Translations under genes and position numbers: made by a program
Virus record (IMG/VR): IMGVR_UViG_3300032331_002769
Span: 1-56,689 of that record
Strand: one strand, 5' to 3'
Length of the DNA: 56,689 nucleotides
Origin: a virus
Notes under the pieces: generated by a model
Databases searched by the model: none
The model's input: the letters and a program-made list of their open reading frames with translations, nothing else
Told to the model about the DNA's origin: nothing
Part shown: piece by piece, positions 40,013 through 48,329 of the stretch
Numbering within the stretch: the first letter of the stretch is position 1
How the letters are laid out: the number at the start of each line of letters is the position of its first letter

Positions 40013-40524
40013 AAAAGTCATATATCATCACTAAAGACTTAAAAAGTCCAGTTGTTGTGAATAGTCAAACAGCTCATAAACCAGCTCAAATTCGCTTCAA
40101 AAACTTTCGTAAAGGACAAATAGTTCAAGGAGAACTAAAACACGCTGGAAATAAACCCTCATTTGTCCTTGTTGGGCGTATGTGTGTTGTTCCTTTAGAG
40201 TGCGTTAAAGAACTTCAAGGCAAAGACATTCAAACTTCATCATTTACTGGAGCAGATATGGACGAACAAAAGAACCAACAACAAAAAGTTGTAAAAATAG
40301 AAAATCCAAAAATCAAGTATTTAGACGCTCTGATTATTGGTGGTTTGGCTGGATTCTTATTAGTTCACGTTGCTGAAAAACAAGGTTATCTTACTCCAAA
40401 TGAAGAAAATGATAAGAAGAATAAAATGTATGGTGCAATAGGTGGAGCGTTAGTTGGTTTATACTTAACTTACCGAAATCAAAGCACTCAAAAAGTAACA
40501 ACAACTCAAAAACCACAACAATGA
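40009..40524 (+). CDS. Beta-domain protein with two membrane segments (paralogue)
   Basis: 171 residues. Beta domain with GELKHAGNKPSFVLVGRMCVVPLE, then SFTGADMDEQ (recurrent F-x-G element), and two membrane segments (YLDALIIGGLAGFLLVHVA and MYGAIGGALVGLYLTY). Same plan as 37300: N-terminal SH3-like domain, spacer and paired helices. Overlaps both neighbours by four bases. Confidence 0.65.
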   Translation: MKKSYIITKDLKSPVVVNSQTAHKPAQIRFKNFRKGQIVQGELKHAGNKPSFVLVGRMCVVPLECVKELQGKDIQTSSFTGADMDEQKNQQQKVVKIENPKIKYLDALIIGGLAGFLLVHVAEKQGYLTPNEENDKKNKMYGAIGGALVGLYLTYRNQSTQKVTTTQKPQQ

Positions 40525-40844
40525 TAAGTGTAGAAACTAGCAATCCAGTTTTCTCAAATGTTACTGGAAAAACAAAAGAACAAAAAAAAGAAAATAGAGG
40601 TAAAGTTTGGGAAAAAACCAAAAATGTTTATACAAAAGCAAAAGATTCTGGAATTTTACAAGGTTTAGAGAATTTAGCATTAGGAAACAAAAACGCCACT
40701 TCAACAGATAGCGGTTCAGCCGATAATTATACACCAACAACACCATCAAAAGAGCCTATGAGTACGGGAATGAAAGTTGGTATTGGAGTTGGGATTTTGG
40801 CAATTGGATTTGGAATTTATTGGTTTGGATTTAGAAAAAAATAA
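40521..40844 (+). CDS. Tail-anchored virion-block protein, MISVET family
   Basis: 107 residues. The start MISVETSNPVFSNVTGKT is nearly the same as in the protein at 47549, so this is a paralogous pair. The FSNVTGK element is followed by a basic helix and, at the C-terminus, a membrane segment (VGIGVGILAIGFGIYWFGF). Probable virion membrane protein with removable N-terminal peptide. Confidence 0.7.
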   Translation: MISVETSNPVFSNVTGKTKEQKKENRGKVWEKTKNVYTKAKDSGILQGLENLALGNKNATSTDSGSADNYTPTTPSKEPMSTGMKVGIGVGILAIGFGIYWFGFRKK

Positions 40845-40850
40845 GGTATA

Positions 40851-41627
40851 ATGGAAAAAGTTTGGGAAACTGCAAAAAGAAAAATTGCACTTGATGTTTC
40901 AATCAAATGTGAGGGAGTATGCCGATTTAGGGTAACTGCTTCTGATATGCAAAAGAATACAAAATATGCAGACCGAACGATTGAAGTAAATGGTTACAGA
41001 ACTATTTACCTTTCTTTTCCAACTTCGCCACAAGAAACAAAAATTGTTGTAGTTCCGTTGGATAACACAAAAGATTATTTGGTTGACATTAAAGAAAAAA
41101 ATCTGAAAACCTACCAAATTTATTTAGATCCAGAAGCAACAAAATTTGTAAAATTCGCTCAAGAATTTACTTCTCAAAGTGGATTTGCACCAGCTAGTCC
41201 ACAAGGTCGTTTTTTTAGAGCAAATGACAAGTATTTCAATATCAGATACTACCCAGTAATTATGGATAAAGGCAGACCATCTACCACTCCAGCAAGAATT
41301 GGACACAAAACTGGTATTATTGACGTTTCAAAATTTCATTTTGATAGGTACACTATTCCAATGAGAATGTGTATCTTACTTCACGAATTTTCACACAAAT
41401 ACAGAAATCCAAAAATTGATTTAGAAATTTCAAATGAAGTTGGAGCAGACCTTAACGCACTTTATATTTACTTAGGATTGGGATATTCCAAAGTAGATGC
41501 TATCTTTGTGTTTGCTAATGTTTTTCTGAAAGCTCAAAGTCAAGGAAATATGGTTCGTATGAGAAAGATAATGGACTACATTAAAAGATTTGAGAATCAA
41601 GAATTTGCTAAAATCTTAACTGAATAA
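40851..41627 (+). CDS. Zincin-type metalloprotease
   Basis: 258 residues. An N-terminal beta domain (about 1-95: IALDVSIKCEGVCRF, IYLSFPTSPQETKIVVVPL) precedes a zincin catalytic part: LLHEFSHKYRN with HExxH at about 178-182, then SNEVGADLNALYIYLG, where Glu-x-x-x-Asp in 'EVGAD' would be the third ligand as in gluzincins. No signal peptide or membrane segment. In the middle of the virion operon, it could cleave structural precursors at the F-S elements or degrade host-envelope proteins at entry. Intact motif suggests activity. Confidence 0.75.
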   Translation: MEKVWETAKRKIALDVSIKCEGVCRFRVTASDMQKNTKYADRTIEVNGYRTIYLSFPTSPQETKIVVVPLDNTKDYLVDIKEKNLKTYQIYLDPEATKFVKFAQEFTSQSGFAPASPQGRFFRANDKYFNIRYYPVIMDKGRPSTTPARIGHKTGIIDVSKFHFDRYTIPMRMCILLHEFSHKYRNPKIDLEISNEVGADLNALYIYLGLGYSKVDAIFVFANVFLKAQSQGNMVRMRKIMDYIKRFENQEFAKILTE

Positions 41628-42578
41628 ATGAATATCTGGGGAGAAAATATTGACGAATGGGAGGGCGATGATTACGACCAATTTTTCACTGAAAATAAGC
41701 AAAATTTAGATAATTTTGAGGATTTACCAGAGGAAGATGCTTTAGATATTGAGGATATTGACTTCTCAAATATTACTGGCAAAACTACGCACGAAAAATT
41801 AAAGAAAATTAGTCGTAAAACTTCTACCGCTAAAGTAGTTCCCAAAAAAAAAAGATTAGCACCAGTAAACAGTAAAAGTCGTAAAATAATTGCCGACAAA
41901 AATGTTAAATATAAATTTAACAAAGTCAAAGGCAGACAGACTATTACAACAATGCAATTGCCAGATGATCGCGAAATTGTTTTAAAAGGAGTTGACGAAT
42001 TTATACTTTCTCAAAATTCAGCACCTCAAAAAAACATTGGATATTACAAAGGCGAAAAACTGAAAGAATTAGTAATAATTATCAACAATGATAGTCCAAT
42101 TGATTTTACAATTGAATTATTCAATCCTTCAGCACCCCTCGATTATTTGTATGCAACTACCGATAACTTAAATAATCGTATTCTAGTGGCTGGAGATAAC
42201 AAGGTAAGCTATTCAGATTTTTTGTTTAACATTTTGGCAAATCCAGTTATTATTCCAAACGCAAAATTTGTAGCTACTGGTTTACAAGCAAATGCTCAAT
42301 TTAATCAACCAATGATTTTTAAAAACAAAAACATTGCTGGAGAGCAAAAAGTTTTTCCAATTCAAAACTCATTGAATATTGACATTAACCAAAACCAAAA
42401 AGAAATAGTTTATTGGGACATTCAGCAGTCTTTAAATCGTGTTTTTTCGCCTAATGGTATGGACGTAATGGAATATACTGTTTTAGCTGGAAATTATGTT
42501 GTTTTCGGTTTCTATTACAAGCAATTATCATTAAATAAAATAGTTATTCCAGAGTTAAGAAATAAAGGAATTTTATGA
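41628..42578 (+). CDS. Minor capsid-like beta protein with acidic prodomain
   Basis: 316 residues. Residues 1-45 are acidic (Asp/Glu-rich), ending in DFSNITGKTTHEK, which resembles the prodomain of the capsid candidate plus the shared FSNxTGK element, and a basic stretch follows. From about 85 the protein is strand-rich (ELVIIINNDSPIDFTIELFN, AKFVATGLQANAQF, YTVLAGNYVVFGFYYKQ), fit for a jelly-roll, so a vertex or penton protein is an attractive idea. The stop overlaps the ATG of the spike gene. Confidence 0.6.
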   Translation: MNIWGENIDEWEGDDYDQFFTENKQNLDNFEDLPEEDALDIEDIDFSNITGKTTHEKLKKISRKTSTAKVVPKKKRLAPVNSKSRKIIADKNVKYKFNKVKGRQTITTMQLPDDREIVLKGVDEFILSQNSAPQKNIGYYKGEKLKELVIIINNDSPIDFTIELFNPSAPLDYLYATTDNLNNRILVAGDNKVSYSDFLFNILANPVIIPNAKFVATGLQANAQFNQPMIFKNKNIAGEQKVFPIQNSLNIDINQNQKEIVYWDIQQSLNRVFSPNGMDVMEYTVLAGNYVVFGFYYKQLSLNKIVIPELRNKGIL

Positions 42579-44881
42579 TTTTAAACAGTACAAAATATAA
42601 GAATCCAGAAAGAACTATTGTAGGTCTTTTAAACTTCGTTACTAATGCCGACACAATCATTTTGTGCGACACTTCTGTTGGTGCGGTTGCTTTAGAATTA
42701 TTATCAATTCCAAACGATCAATGGAGTACAACTTATTCTATTTATGTAATTGACAACTCAAACAATGCAAGTGTTAACAACATTACAATTAATGCTCCAG
42801 TTGGTTATACAATCAACAATCAATCTTCATTAACAATTAATACCAACGGAGGTTCAGTTGTCATAAAAGTTGCATCAAATACTGGATATTTAGGAAGCTT
42901 AACTTCTGGAGGAACTTCTGGAGGCTCTGTTTCAGTTGTTAACCAACAAAATCCATTTACGCCCCCAAATTTACTTACAAGTAGTTTAAGTAAATTGACT
43001 TTCAAGGGTTTACAAAGTACTGTAATTGGAAACGAAGTAACAATTTCTAATGACTTTGTTTCTGTTAGTGCGATAAATTTAAACTCTTTAATTACTTCAA
43101 AAACATTAATTCCAAATCAATGGTACAATGTAACTGATGCTATTTTTGGTAGTGGTGCGTTTTCTCAAACTGTTAATGTTTTTGTTTGTGCAACTTCAAC
43201 AGATAAAATAAATTCTTTTGGGCTTGGACAATTTTACAATGCTGATTATAATGGAATTGGAAATTATTCTGGAATTACTGGGTTCAATTCTCAATTAGGA
43301 GTTTGGTATGCTGGATTGGGAGTTGCGATTGGCGATGTGGCAATATGGTATAATTTAATGTACGCAAACACTACTGGTGTTAATACTTCTACTCCACCAA
43401 ATTTAGATACAACAAACTGGAAGTTACTTTCTTTTAGTGAAACAAATGGTTATATTTTAGTTTCAAATGAGATTTCATATTATAGTTCTGCAAATATAAT
43501 TACGTCTAGAAAAGATAATTTTTTAAATGAAGTTGTTTTTGCTCAATCAAGCGGTTTAACATTAGATTTAAACGCATTAAACGTTTTTCGATGGGGAGAT
43601 AGTGGTATAACTCTAAATACTGTAACAAAAGATGGAATATTTTCTTGTTGTAATGTTCAATCTAAATCGATACAAATTCGACAAAATACGATTATAAGTT
43701 CTCAAATCTACTTTGGAGATCCAGATAATAATTTAGGAGGAACTTCTGGAGAATTTTCAAACAATATTTTTGAAAATAATTCTGCAAATATTTTATATGG
43801 AAAAACAACTGGTAGTGGTAATTTTAGAAAAAACAAAATTACTTTAGGTGGTTTTTTAATTGATAATGCTGGTTCAATAGATGGAAATGTTTTTTCGTAT
43901 TGTTATGGATACATAAACAATAATGATGGAAATGCTTCAATTTCAGATGCAGAAATGCACTTTTGTCAATTAGCTATTGATAATCAAGGAAATATTGGCA
44001 GTTCTCAATTTATAGCTTGTCCAACCACTTTTGTAAATGCTTTAAACGCCCAGTATTCTAGTAATTATGCTTTGAATTGTGAATTACATATAGAAAATTC
44101 ATTTACAACTTTTACAAATAACACTTTTAAAAACAGTTATATTGAAACGACTAATTTTAGTGGTTTTAGACATAACAATATTGAAAACTCAACTTTTGTT
44201 TTGCTCAACAATAATGCTGAATTTGGTGGATATGGTACATTAGCTCCATTAGGTAATAATATCCGAAATTCTAATTTTACTATCAGCACTAACCAAAAGC
44301 AAATATCAAGCAATACTATTGAAGATAGCAAAATTGTAATTACGACCAATAATGGTTCTATTCAAAACAATTATTTTCTTCAACAAACTGAAATTACAAT
44401 TCTTAGCAATACTGGAGATTTAGAAAATCTATCAACTTATGGAGCGAATTTTGGAAGTGGTTTAAATAATTCAATAAGTTTTAATGGAGGAACATATCAA
44501 AAAGGAAATTTAAGTATTGCAGTAACTTTAGATTGTTCTCAACCTAGCATTTATAATTCGGGTACTCAAACATTAACAATTCCATCTGCTTTTAGAGATT
44601 TTGCTGGTATTTTTTATTTAGATAATGCGAGTGGAATTACAATTACTAAAATCATAAATATTAGTACTATTGGAGAACAAACTATTTATTCTAATAATGG
44701 TATTGTAACATTTATTACAAATTCTGTTACTATCGGCTACATTTATGAAATAGTATCTAATCGCCCAGCACCATATAGTTATTTGGTTACTCACAGAACA
44801 AACGGAAATGATTATATAAAGATTATTAATAGTGGAATATTTAATTGTGTAACTAATTCTAACGCTGGAATATTCGTATAA
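42575..44881 (+). CDS. Beta-helix receptor-binding spike protein
   Basis: 768 residues. The N-terminal ~130 residues form an attachment domain, with a Gly/Ser hinge (SLTSGGTSGGSVSV). Residues 370-640 have a regular Asn/Ile/Ser/Phe pattern with rungs such as NNIFENNSANILYG, NTFKNSYIETTN, NNIENSTFVLLNN and SSNTIEDSKIVIT, the signature of a right-handed parallel beta-helix. A beta-rich C-terminal domain follows. Beta-helix spikes bind or cut surface polysaccharide. It overlaps the minor-capsid-like gene, as expected for a spike on a capsid vertex. Confidence 0.75.
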   Translation: MILNSTKYKNPERTIVGLLNFVTNADTIILCDTSVGAVALELLSIPNDQWSTTYSIYVIDNSNNASVNNITINAPVGYTINNQSSLTINTNGGSVVIKVASNTGYLGSLTSGGTSGGSVSVVNQQNPFTPPNLLTSSLSKLTFKGLQSTVIGNEVTISNDFVSVSAINLNSLITSKTLIPNQWYNVTDAIFGSGAFSQTVNVFVCATSTDKINSFGLGQFYNADYNGIGNYSGITGFNSQLGVWYAGLGVAIGDVAIWYNLMYANTTGVNTSTPPNLDTTNWKLLSFSETNGYILVSNEISYYSSANIITSRKDNFLNEVVFAQSSGLTLDLNALNVFRWGDSGITLNTVTKDGIFSCCNVQSKSIQIRQNTIISSQIYFGDPDNNLGGTSGEFSNNIFENNSANILYGKTTGSGNFRKNKITLGGFLIDNAGSIDGNVFSYCYGYINNNDGNASISDAEMHFCQLAIDNQGNIGSSQFIACPTTFVNALNAQYSSNYALNCELHIENSFTTFTNNTFKNSYIETTNFSGFRHNNIENSTFVLLNNNAEFGGYGTLAPLGNNIRNSNFTISTNQKQISSNTIEDSKIVITTNNGSIQNNYFLQQTEITILSNTGDLENLSTYGANFGSGLNNSISFNGGTYQKGNLSIAVTLDCSQPSIYNSGTQTLTIPSAFRDFAGIFYLDNASGITITKIINISTIGEQTIYSNNGIVTFITNSVTIGYIYEIVSNRPAPYSYLVTHRTNGNDYIKIINSGIFNCVTNSNAGIFV

Positions 44882-44906
44882 ATTTAAAATTTTAAAAAAA
44901 AAACAA

Positions 44907-45422
44907 ATGGCACAACCAACTGGATTCGACAAAGCAAGAGAAGTTTACACTAATTTAGATCCACGATTAAGATTAGGAGTTCAAGTAGTAGGTTTCGGAC
45001 TTGCAATTTATATTATTTACAAGTTAGCAAAAAAGCAACAAGAACTTTCTAAAGATAAACCTTTTACAAGTGAAGCTCAAGCAACTGCAAACGACTTAGA
45101 AGTATTAAATAAAAACCCTTATACAAGGCAATCAATTTCTGAAAGCCAAGCAAAAGCATACGCCAATAAAATTTGGACGTGTATGGAGGGCAAAGGAACT
45201 TACGAAGATGAATTAATCGGAGTTTTTTATCACTTGAAGAATACTGCCGACTTTTTAGCGGTGGAAAAAGCATACGGAATCAGAACAATTCACTCAAAAA
45301 CCTATTTTGTAGATGATTTTAGAGGAAATATGGTTGCTGGACTTGTTTCAGAATTAAGTGTGGACGAAATTAAAAGGATAAATACAATTTTATCGAAAAA
45401 AAATATCAAAAGACGTGTATAA
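44907..45422 (+). CDS. Single-pass membrane protein with annexin-like repeat
   Basis: 171 residues. A membrane segment at about residues 28-44 (LGVQVVGFGLAIYIIYKLA) is followed by a helical domain from 85 to 160: MEGKGTYEDELIGVFYHLKN, TADFLAVEKAYG, and then DFRGNMVAGLVSELSVDEI. The G-x-G-T-x-E-D element and five-helix spacing resemble one annexin repeat, the calcium/lipid-binding unit. Similar C-terminal domains are seen in Bacteroidota phages. Likely on the virion membrane. Preceded by AAATTTTAAAA leader. Confidence 0.65.
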   Translation: MAQPTGFDKAREVYTNLDPRLRLGVQVVGFGLAIYIIYKLAKKQQELSKDKPFTSEAQATANDLEVLNKNPYTRQSISESQAKAYANKIWTCMEGKGTYEDELIGVFYHLKNTADFLAVEKAYGIRTIHSKTYFVDDFRGNMVAGLVSELSVDEIKRINTILSKKNIKRRV

Positions 45423-45433
45423 AAAAAAATAAG

Positions 45434-45441
45434 TATATTTG
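45434..45441 (+). promoter_or_regulatory. Bacteroidota-type -7 promoter box
   Basis: TATATTTG in AATAAGTATATTTGTTAA, 22 bases before the ATG at 45464 and identical to the box near 24492. No clear TTG at -33. Confidence 0.5.
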
Positions 45442-45463
45442 TTAATTAAAAATCGAAAAAAAA

Positions 45464-45682
45464 ATGGAATTTTACAAAAACACAACCGCAAAAATCAAGG
45501 CTAACCCAATTTCTTCTTTAGTAGGAGTAGTTGGTGGATTTTACCTTGCAAAAAAGTTTATGCCAACTTCAAAATGGTATGTTCTAGGAGGAATTGCTTT
45601 AGTTGGTGGTATTGCTGGTGCAATGGTATCAAGTGCCTATGCTTCAAGACAAACTGGAGTAACCAAAGAACAAACAAAATAA
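45464..45682 (+). CDS. Small two-segment membrane protein
   Basis: 72 residues with two Gly-rich hydrophobic segments (ISSLVGVVGGFYLA and WYVLGGIALVGGIAGAMVS) and a short polar tail. Own promoter box, so expression may be high. Likely a major virion membrane protein, given small size and copy-number type control. Confidence 0.7.
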   Translation: MEFYKNTTAKIKANPISSLVGVVGGFYLAKKFMPTSKWYVLGGIALVGGIAGAMVSSAYASRQTGVTKEQTK

Positions 45683-45720
45683 GTATAAACCTCAATTATT
45701 AATTTTTAAAATTTAAAAAA

Positions 45721-46110
45721 ATGCCAACACCAACAACCATTGGAGGATCTAGCAGTGTAACTTTAGATTTGTCAGTAAATACTTCATTTGCTTTGACTGG
45801 TTTAGATTCTTTAGGAAATCCGCTTTCAAGAATCAATGTAAGAATTCTTAAAGGAATCACAACCGCTTCGGCTTGTGAGATTTATTTACCATTAATTTCT
45901 AGTTTGAATTATCGTTCTACTCAATTTAACATTGATAACAATGATTTTGATGGAACAACAACAGTTCATTCTGGAACTACTATTGCAGAAACAAATTATG
46001 TAAATGGAGAATCAAGTTTAATTTTATTAAAAAATCCAAATTTAGTTACTCCTATTACAAGTTCATCTACTGATAACTGGACAATTCCAGCTTTAGTAGA
46101 AGCACCATAA
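45721..46110 (+). CDS. Beta-sandwich virion protein
   Basis: 129 residues, strand-rich, no membrane segment, few charges (SVTLDLSVNTSFALTGL, INVRILKGITTASACEIYL, YVNGESSLILLKN). The A-rich leader AATTTTTAAAATTTAAAAAA and the terminator directly behind it isolate it like the capsid candidate, which suggests an abundant exterior or penton-type protein. No family recognised. Confidence 0.65.
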   Translation: MPTPTTIGGSSSVTLDLSVNTSFALTGLDSLGNPLSRINVRILKGITTASACEIYLPLISSLNYRSTQFNIDNNDFDGTTTVHSGTTIAETNYVNGESSLILLKNPNLVTPITSSSTDNWTIPALVEAP

Positions 46111-46124
46111 TCTAAAAAAAATAT

Positions 46125-46164
46125 AAATTCCAACATTATTGTTTCGGCAATTTTGTTGGAATTT
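46125..46164 (+). terminator. Hairpin terminator after the beta-sandwich gene
   Basis: A perfect 11-base stem (AAATTCCAACA / TGTTGGAATTT) encloses a loop that can itself pair ATTG/CAAT. A short T-rich stretch follows. Works as terminator or as processing barrier. Confidence 0.7.
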
Positions 46165-46194
46165 TATTTGAGTAAAAAATTAAAAAATAAAACT

Positions 46195-47046
46195 ATGCCT
46201 AATAAACAAAGCAATAACAAAATTTACTTATTCGCTGGTGCAATTGTAGTAGGAATAGTTGGATATTTTGGTTACAATTGGTATAAAAAACGTACTGAAT
46301 CTAAAAGTTTGGACGATAAAAAACCAAGTGAAACTAAAGTTTTCAATTCGCCAATAGAAACTCCTCAAAGTTCTGTTGTTCCAACTTCAAATCCATTTAA
46401 AACGTCTGACGAAGTATTAAAATTCCAACAATGGGTAATCAATACAAAAAAAGACAAGTCTATTTTGGGTAAAGGTGGATCAACTGGATATGGCGATGAT
46501 GGTAAGTGGGGAACAAATTCTGGAATTGCTTGGGATAAGTATGGTAAAGAATATTTAATTGGCATTCCAAGTGGGAAAACAGAAGTTTATGCCGATTTAG
46601 AAAAAGACATTGACACGATTATCAACAACAAATATAATTCTGGACAAAAAGCCGAAAAAAGTTATTTAAGAGCAACCGCTTTAAAATATCCAGATTTCGT
46701 TAAAAATTGGGCGGAAGCAGTTCGTAAAAGATATGATTCTAATGGTTCAAAAGGAACAACATTCATATTTGCAAATGAAATTTATGATGGATTTCAAGCG
46801 GAAAAACTTATAAATAAATTTATTTTAGGTAAAACTGCATTTAAAAAAGATGGAAATGTTTATGCTTTTGAAAAAGCAGATAGATATTCAGCAAATACTA
46901 ATTTGTATGGTACTAAAAAAGAACGTGGAGTTGTTAAAGGCTATTTCTTTAACAGAGAACAAAGAATTTTATTTTTGTACATTCCAAGTAATTCTGGTAG
47001 CACATTAGTTTGGTATCCATTATCTTCAATCGAAAAATTTAGCTAA
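46195..47046 (+). CDS. Membrane-anchored protein with peptidoglycan-binding-like domain
   Basis: 283 residues from the ATG in ATAAAACTATG; an upstream TTG in frame falls inside the terminator stem. Membrane segment at about 9-25 (IYLFAGAIVVGIVGYFGY), polar linker, then EVLKFQQWVINT and GYGDDGKWGTNSGIAWDKYG. The last two match the 'F-Q-x-W ... D-G-x-W-G-x-x-T/S' pattern of peptidoglycan-binding-1 domains, with insertion. The C-terminal 130 residues are unassigned. A virion membrane protein holding the cell wall on entry is plausible. Confidence 0.65.
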   Translation: MPNKQSNNKIYLFAGAIVVGIVGYFGYNWYKKRTESKSLDDKKPSETKVFNSPIETPQSSVVPTSNPFKTSDEVLKFQQWVINTKKDKSILGKGGSTGYGDDGKWGTNSGIAWDKYGKEYLIGIPSGKTEVYADLEKDIDTIINNKYNSGQKAEKSYLRATALKYPDFVKNWAEAVRKRYDSNGSKGTTFIFANEIYDGFQAEKLINKFILGKTAFKKDGNVYAFEKADRYSANTNLYGTKKERGVVKGYFFNREQRILFLYIPSNSGSTLVWYPLSSIEKFS

Positions 47047-47047
47047 A

Positions 47048-47536
47048 ATGCAAGGAGAAGTAGTGAAATATATGGTTGCCAACGGATTTACAGAGTTCGA
47101 TCAACCAAAAGCATATAATGATGTTTCGCCATATCAAAGTTTTGATGGTGGTTCAATTTCTGATTTAGAAATGGGAGAAAGTTCTGATTTTGATTGGTCT
47201 AATGCAACTGGCAAACGCAGAAAAAAGAAAAAAGCAAAATCTAGTACCATTAAAAGCAGAATGGAAGCTAGACAAAAAGCAAGAGCCGAAAGAAAAGATA
47301 GAAAGTTGAAGATTAAAGAAAGTGAAGTTGCTACTCAAAAAAAAGTAGCAGAGGATTTATCTAAAGAAGATCCCTCAACTCAAAAGCTTATGGAAACTTT
47401 GGCACAAGACGACAAAAAAACAGAATCTACAACTGGAATGAGCAAAGGTCTAAAAATCGGACTTATTGTTGGTGGAGTTGTAGTAGCTGGAGTAATTGCA
47501 ATTGTCGTAATTCGTAAAATGAAAAAGAAAAAATAA
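47048..47536 (+). CDS. Tail-anchored virion-block protein with FSNxTGK-like element
   Basis: 162 residues. The acidic N-terminal part contains SFDGGSIS and then DFDWSNATGKRRKKKKAKS: the shared element immediately before a strongly basic helix (residues 58-95). A C-terminal membrane segment (LKIGLIVGGVVVAGVIAIVVI) closes it. Same build as the proteins at 40521 and 47549. A cut after the element would leave a basic, DNA-contacting membrane protein. Confidence 0.7.
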   Translation: MQGEVVKYMVANGFTEFDQPKAYNDVSPYQSFDGGSISDLEMGESSDFDWSNATGKRRKKKKAKSSTIKSRMEARQKARAERKDRKLKIKESEVATQKKVAEDLSKEDPSTQKLMETLAQDDKKTESTTGMSKGLKIGLIVGGVVVAGVIAIVVIRKMKKKK

Positions 47537-47548
47537 AAAACTCAATCA

Positions 47549-48304
47549 ATGATAAGTGTAGAAACAACCAACCCAGTTTACTCAAATGCTAATGGTGTTC
47601 CAAAAGCTACTAAAGTTCGTGCTGGAAGTCGAAAAGATCCAAGAAAAGCAATTTCTGAAAAACAACAAGCAAGAGATTTAAAAAAAGCTAATCGTAAAGC
47701 AAAACGTAATGCTCCGAAATTAAAAAAAGTCCGCAGAAAGTCTGGTAAAACTTCATTTGTAATGAAACTTATCAAGCTTGTTCCAATTCAAAAAATGCAA
47801 AAGTTTTCTGGTGGCGACAGTACAATTACCGCAGTTGCTTCGCCAGTTACCGAATACAAAAAAACATTTGCTGACGGAACTTCTATTACAATTCCAGCAT
47901 CGGACGTAATAGTAAATACTGCTGGAGTATTTGACAAAGGAGATATTGCAAGAGCATTTGGAGTTTCTAAGGAATCATTAACTCCTCAAATGATTGACAA
48001 TTATTTGGTTTACATTGCACCAGCACCAGCAAACAGTGATGTGGCAACCGAAACTCAAAAAAGTGCAACAAGTGATGTAGCAATTGAAATTCCAAATGAC
48101 AAAGTTGTTGAAACTCCAGATGGAACTTTTTTAGCAACAGATACACAAGAAGATTCTGAACCAACGAAAGATATTGCAGTAGAGCAAAAGCAAGAACAAG
48201 CACCATTAAAAAAATACGAAAAAGTGATTTTGTGGGGTGGAATAGGTGTAATCGTTTTAATTATTGGAGTTGTTGCTTACCGCAATTTCTCAAAAGCAAA
48301 ATAA
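47549..48304 (+). CDS. Tail-anchored virion-block protein, MISVET family
   Basis: 251 residues. Starts MISVETTNPVYSNANGVPK (paralogue of 40521), then a very basic region (residues 20-75), the KFSGGDSTI element near 92, a small beta domain (TFADGTSITIPASDVIVNTAGVF) with GDIARAFGVSKESL, an acidic linker, and a C-terminal membrane segment (VILWGGIGVIVLIIGVVAY). Probably an internal virion protein. ATG follows the previous stop by 12 bases. Confidence 0.7.
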   Translation: MISVETTNPVYSNANGVPKATKVRAGSRKDPRKAISEKQQARDLKKANRKAKRNAPKLKKVRRKSGKTSFVMKLIKLVPIQKMQKFSGGDSTITAVASPVTEYKKTFADGTSITIPASDVIVNTAGVFDKGDIARAFGVSKESLTPQMIDNYLVYIAPAPANSDVATETQKSATSDVAIEIPNDKVVETPDGTFLATDTQEDSEPTKDIAVEQKQEQAPLKKYEKVILWGGIGVIVLIIGVVAYRNFSKAK

Positions 48305-48329
48305 TTTACCAACCATTAAACATTTAGTT

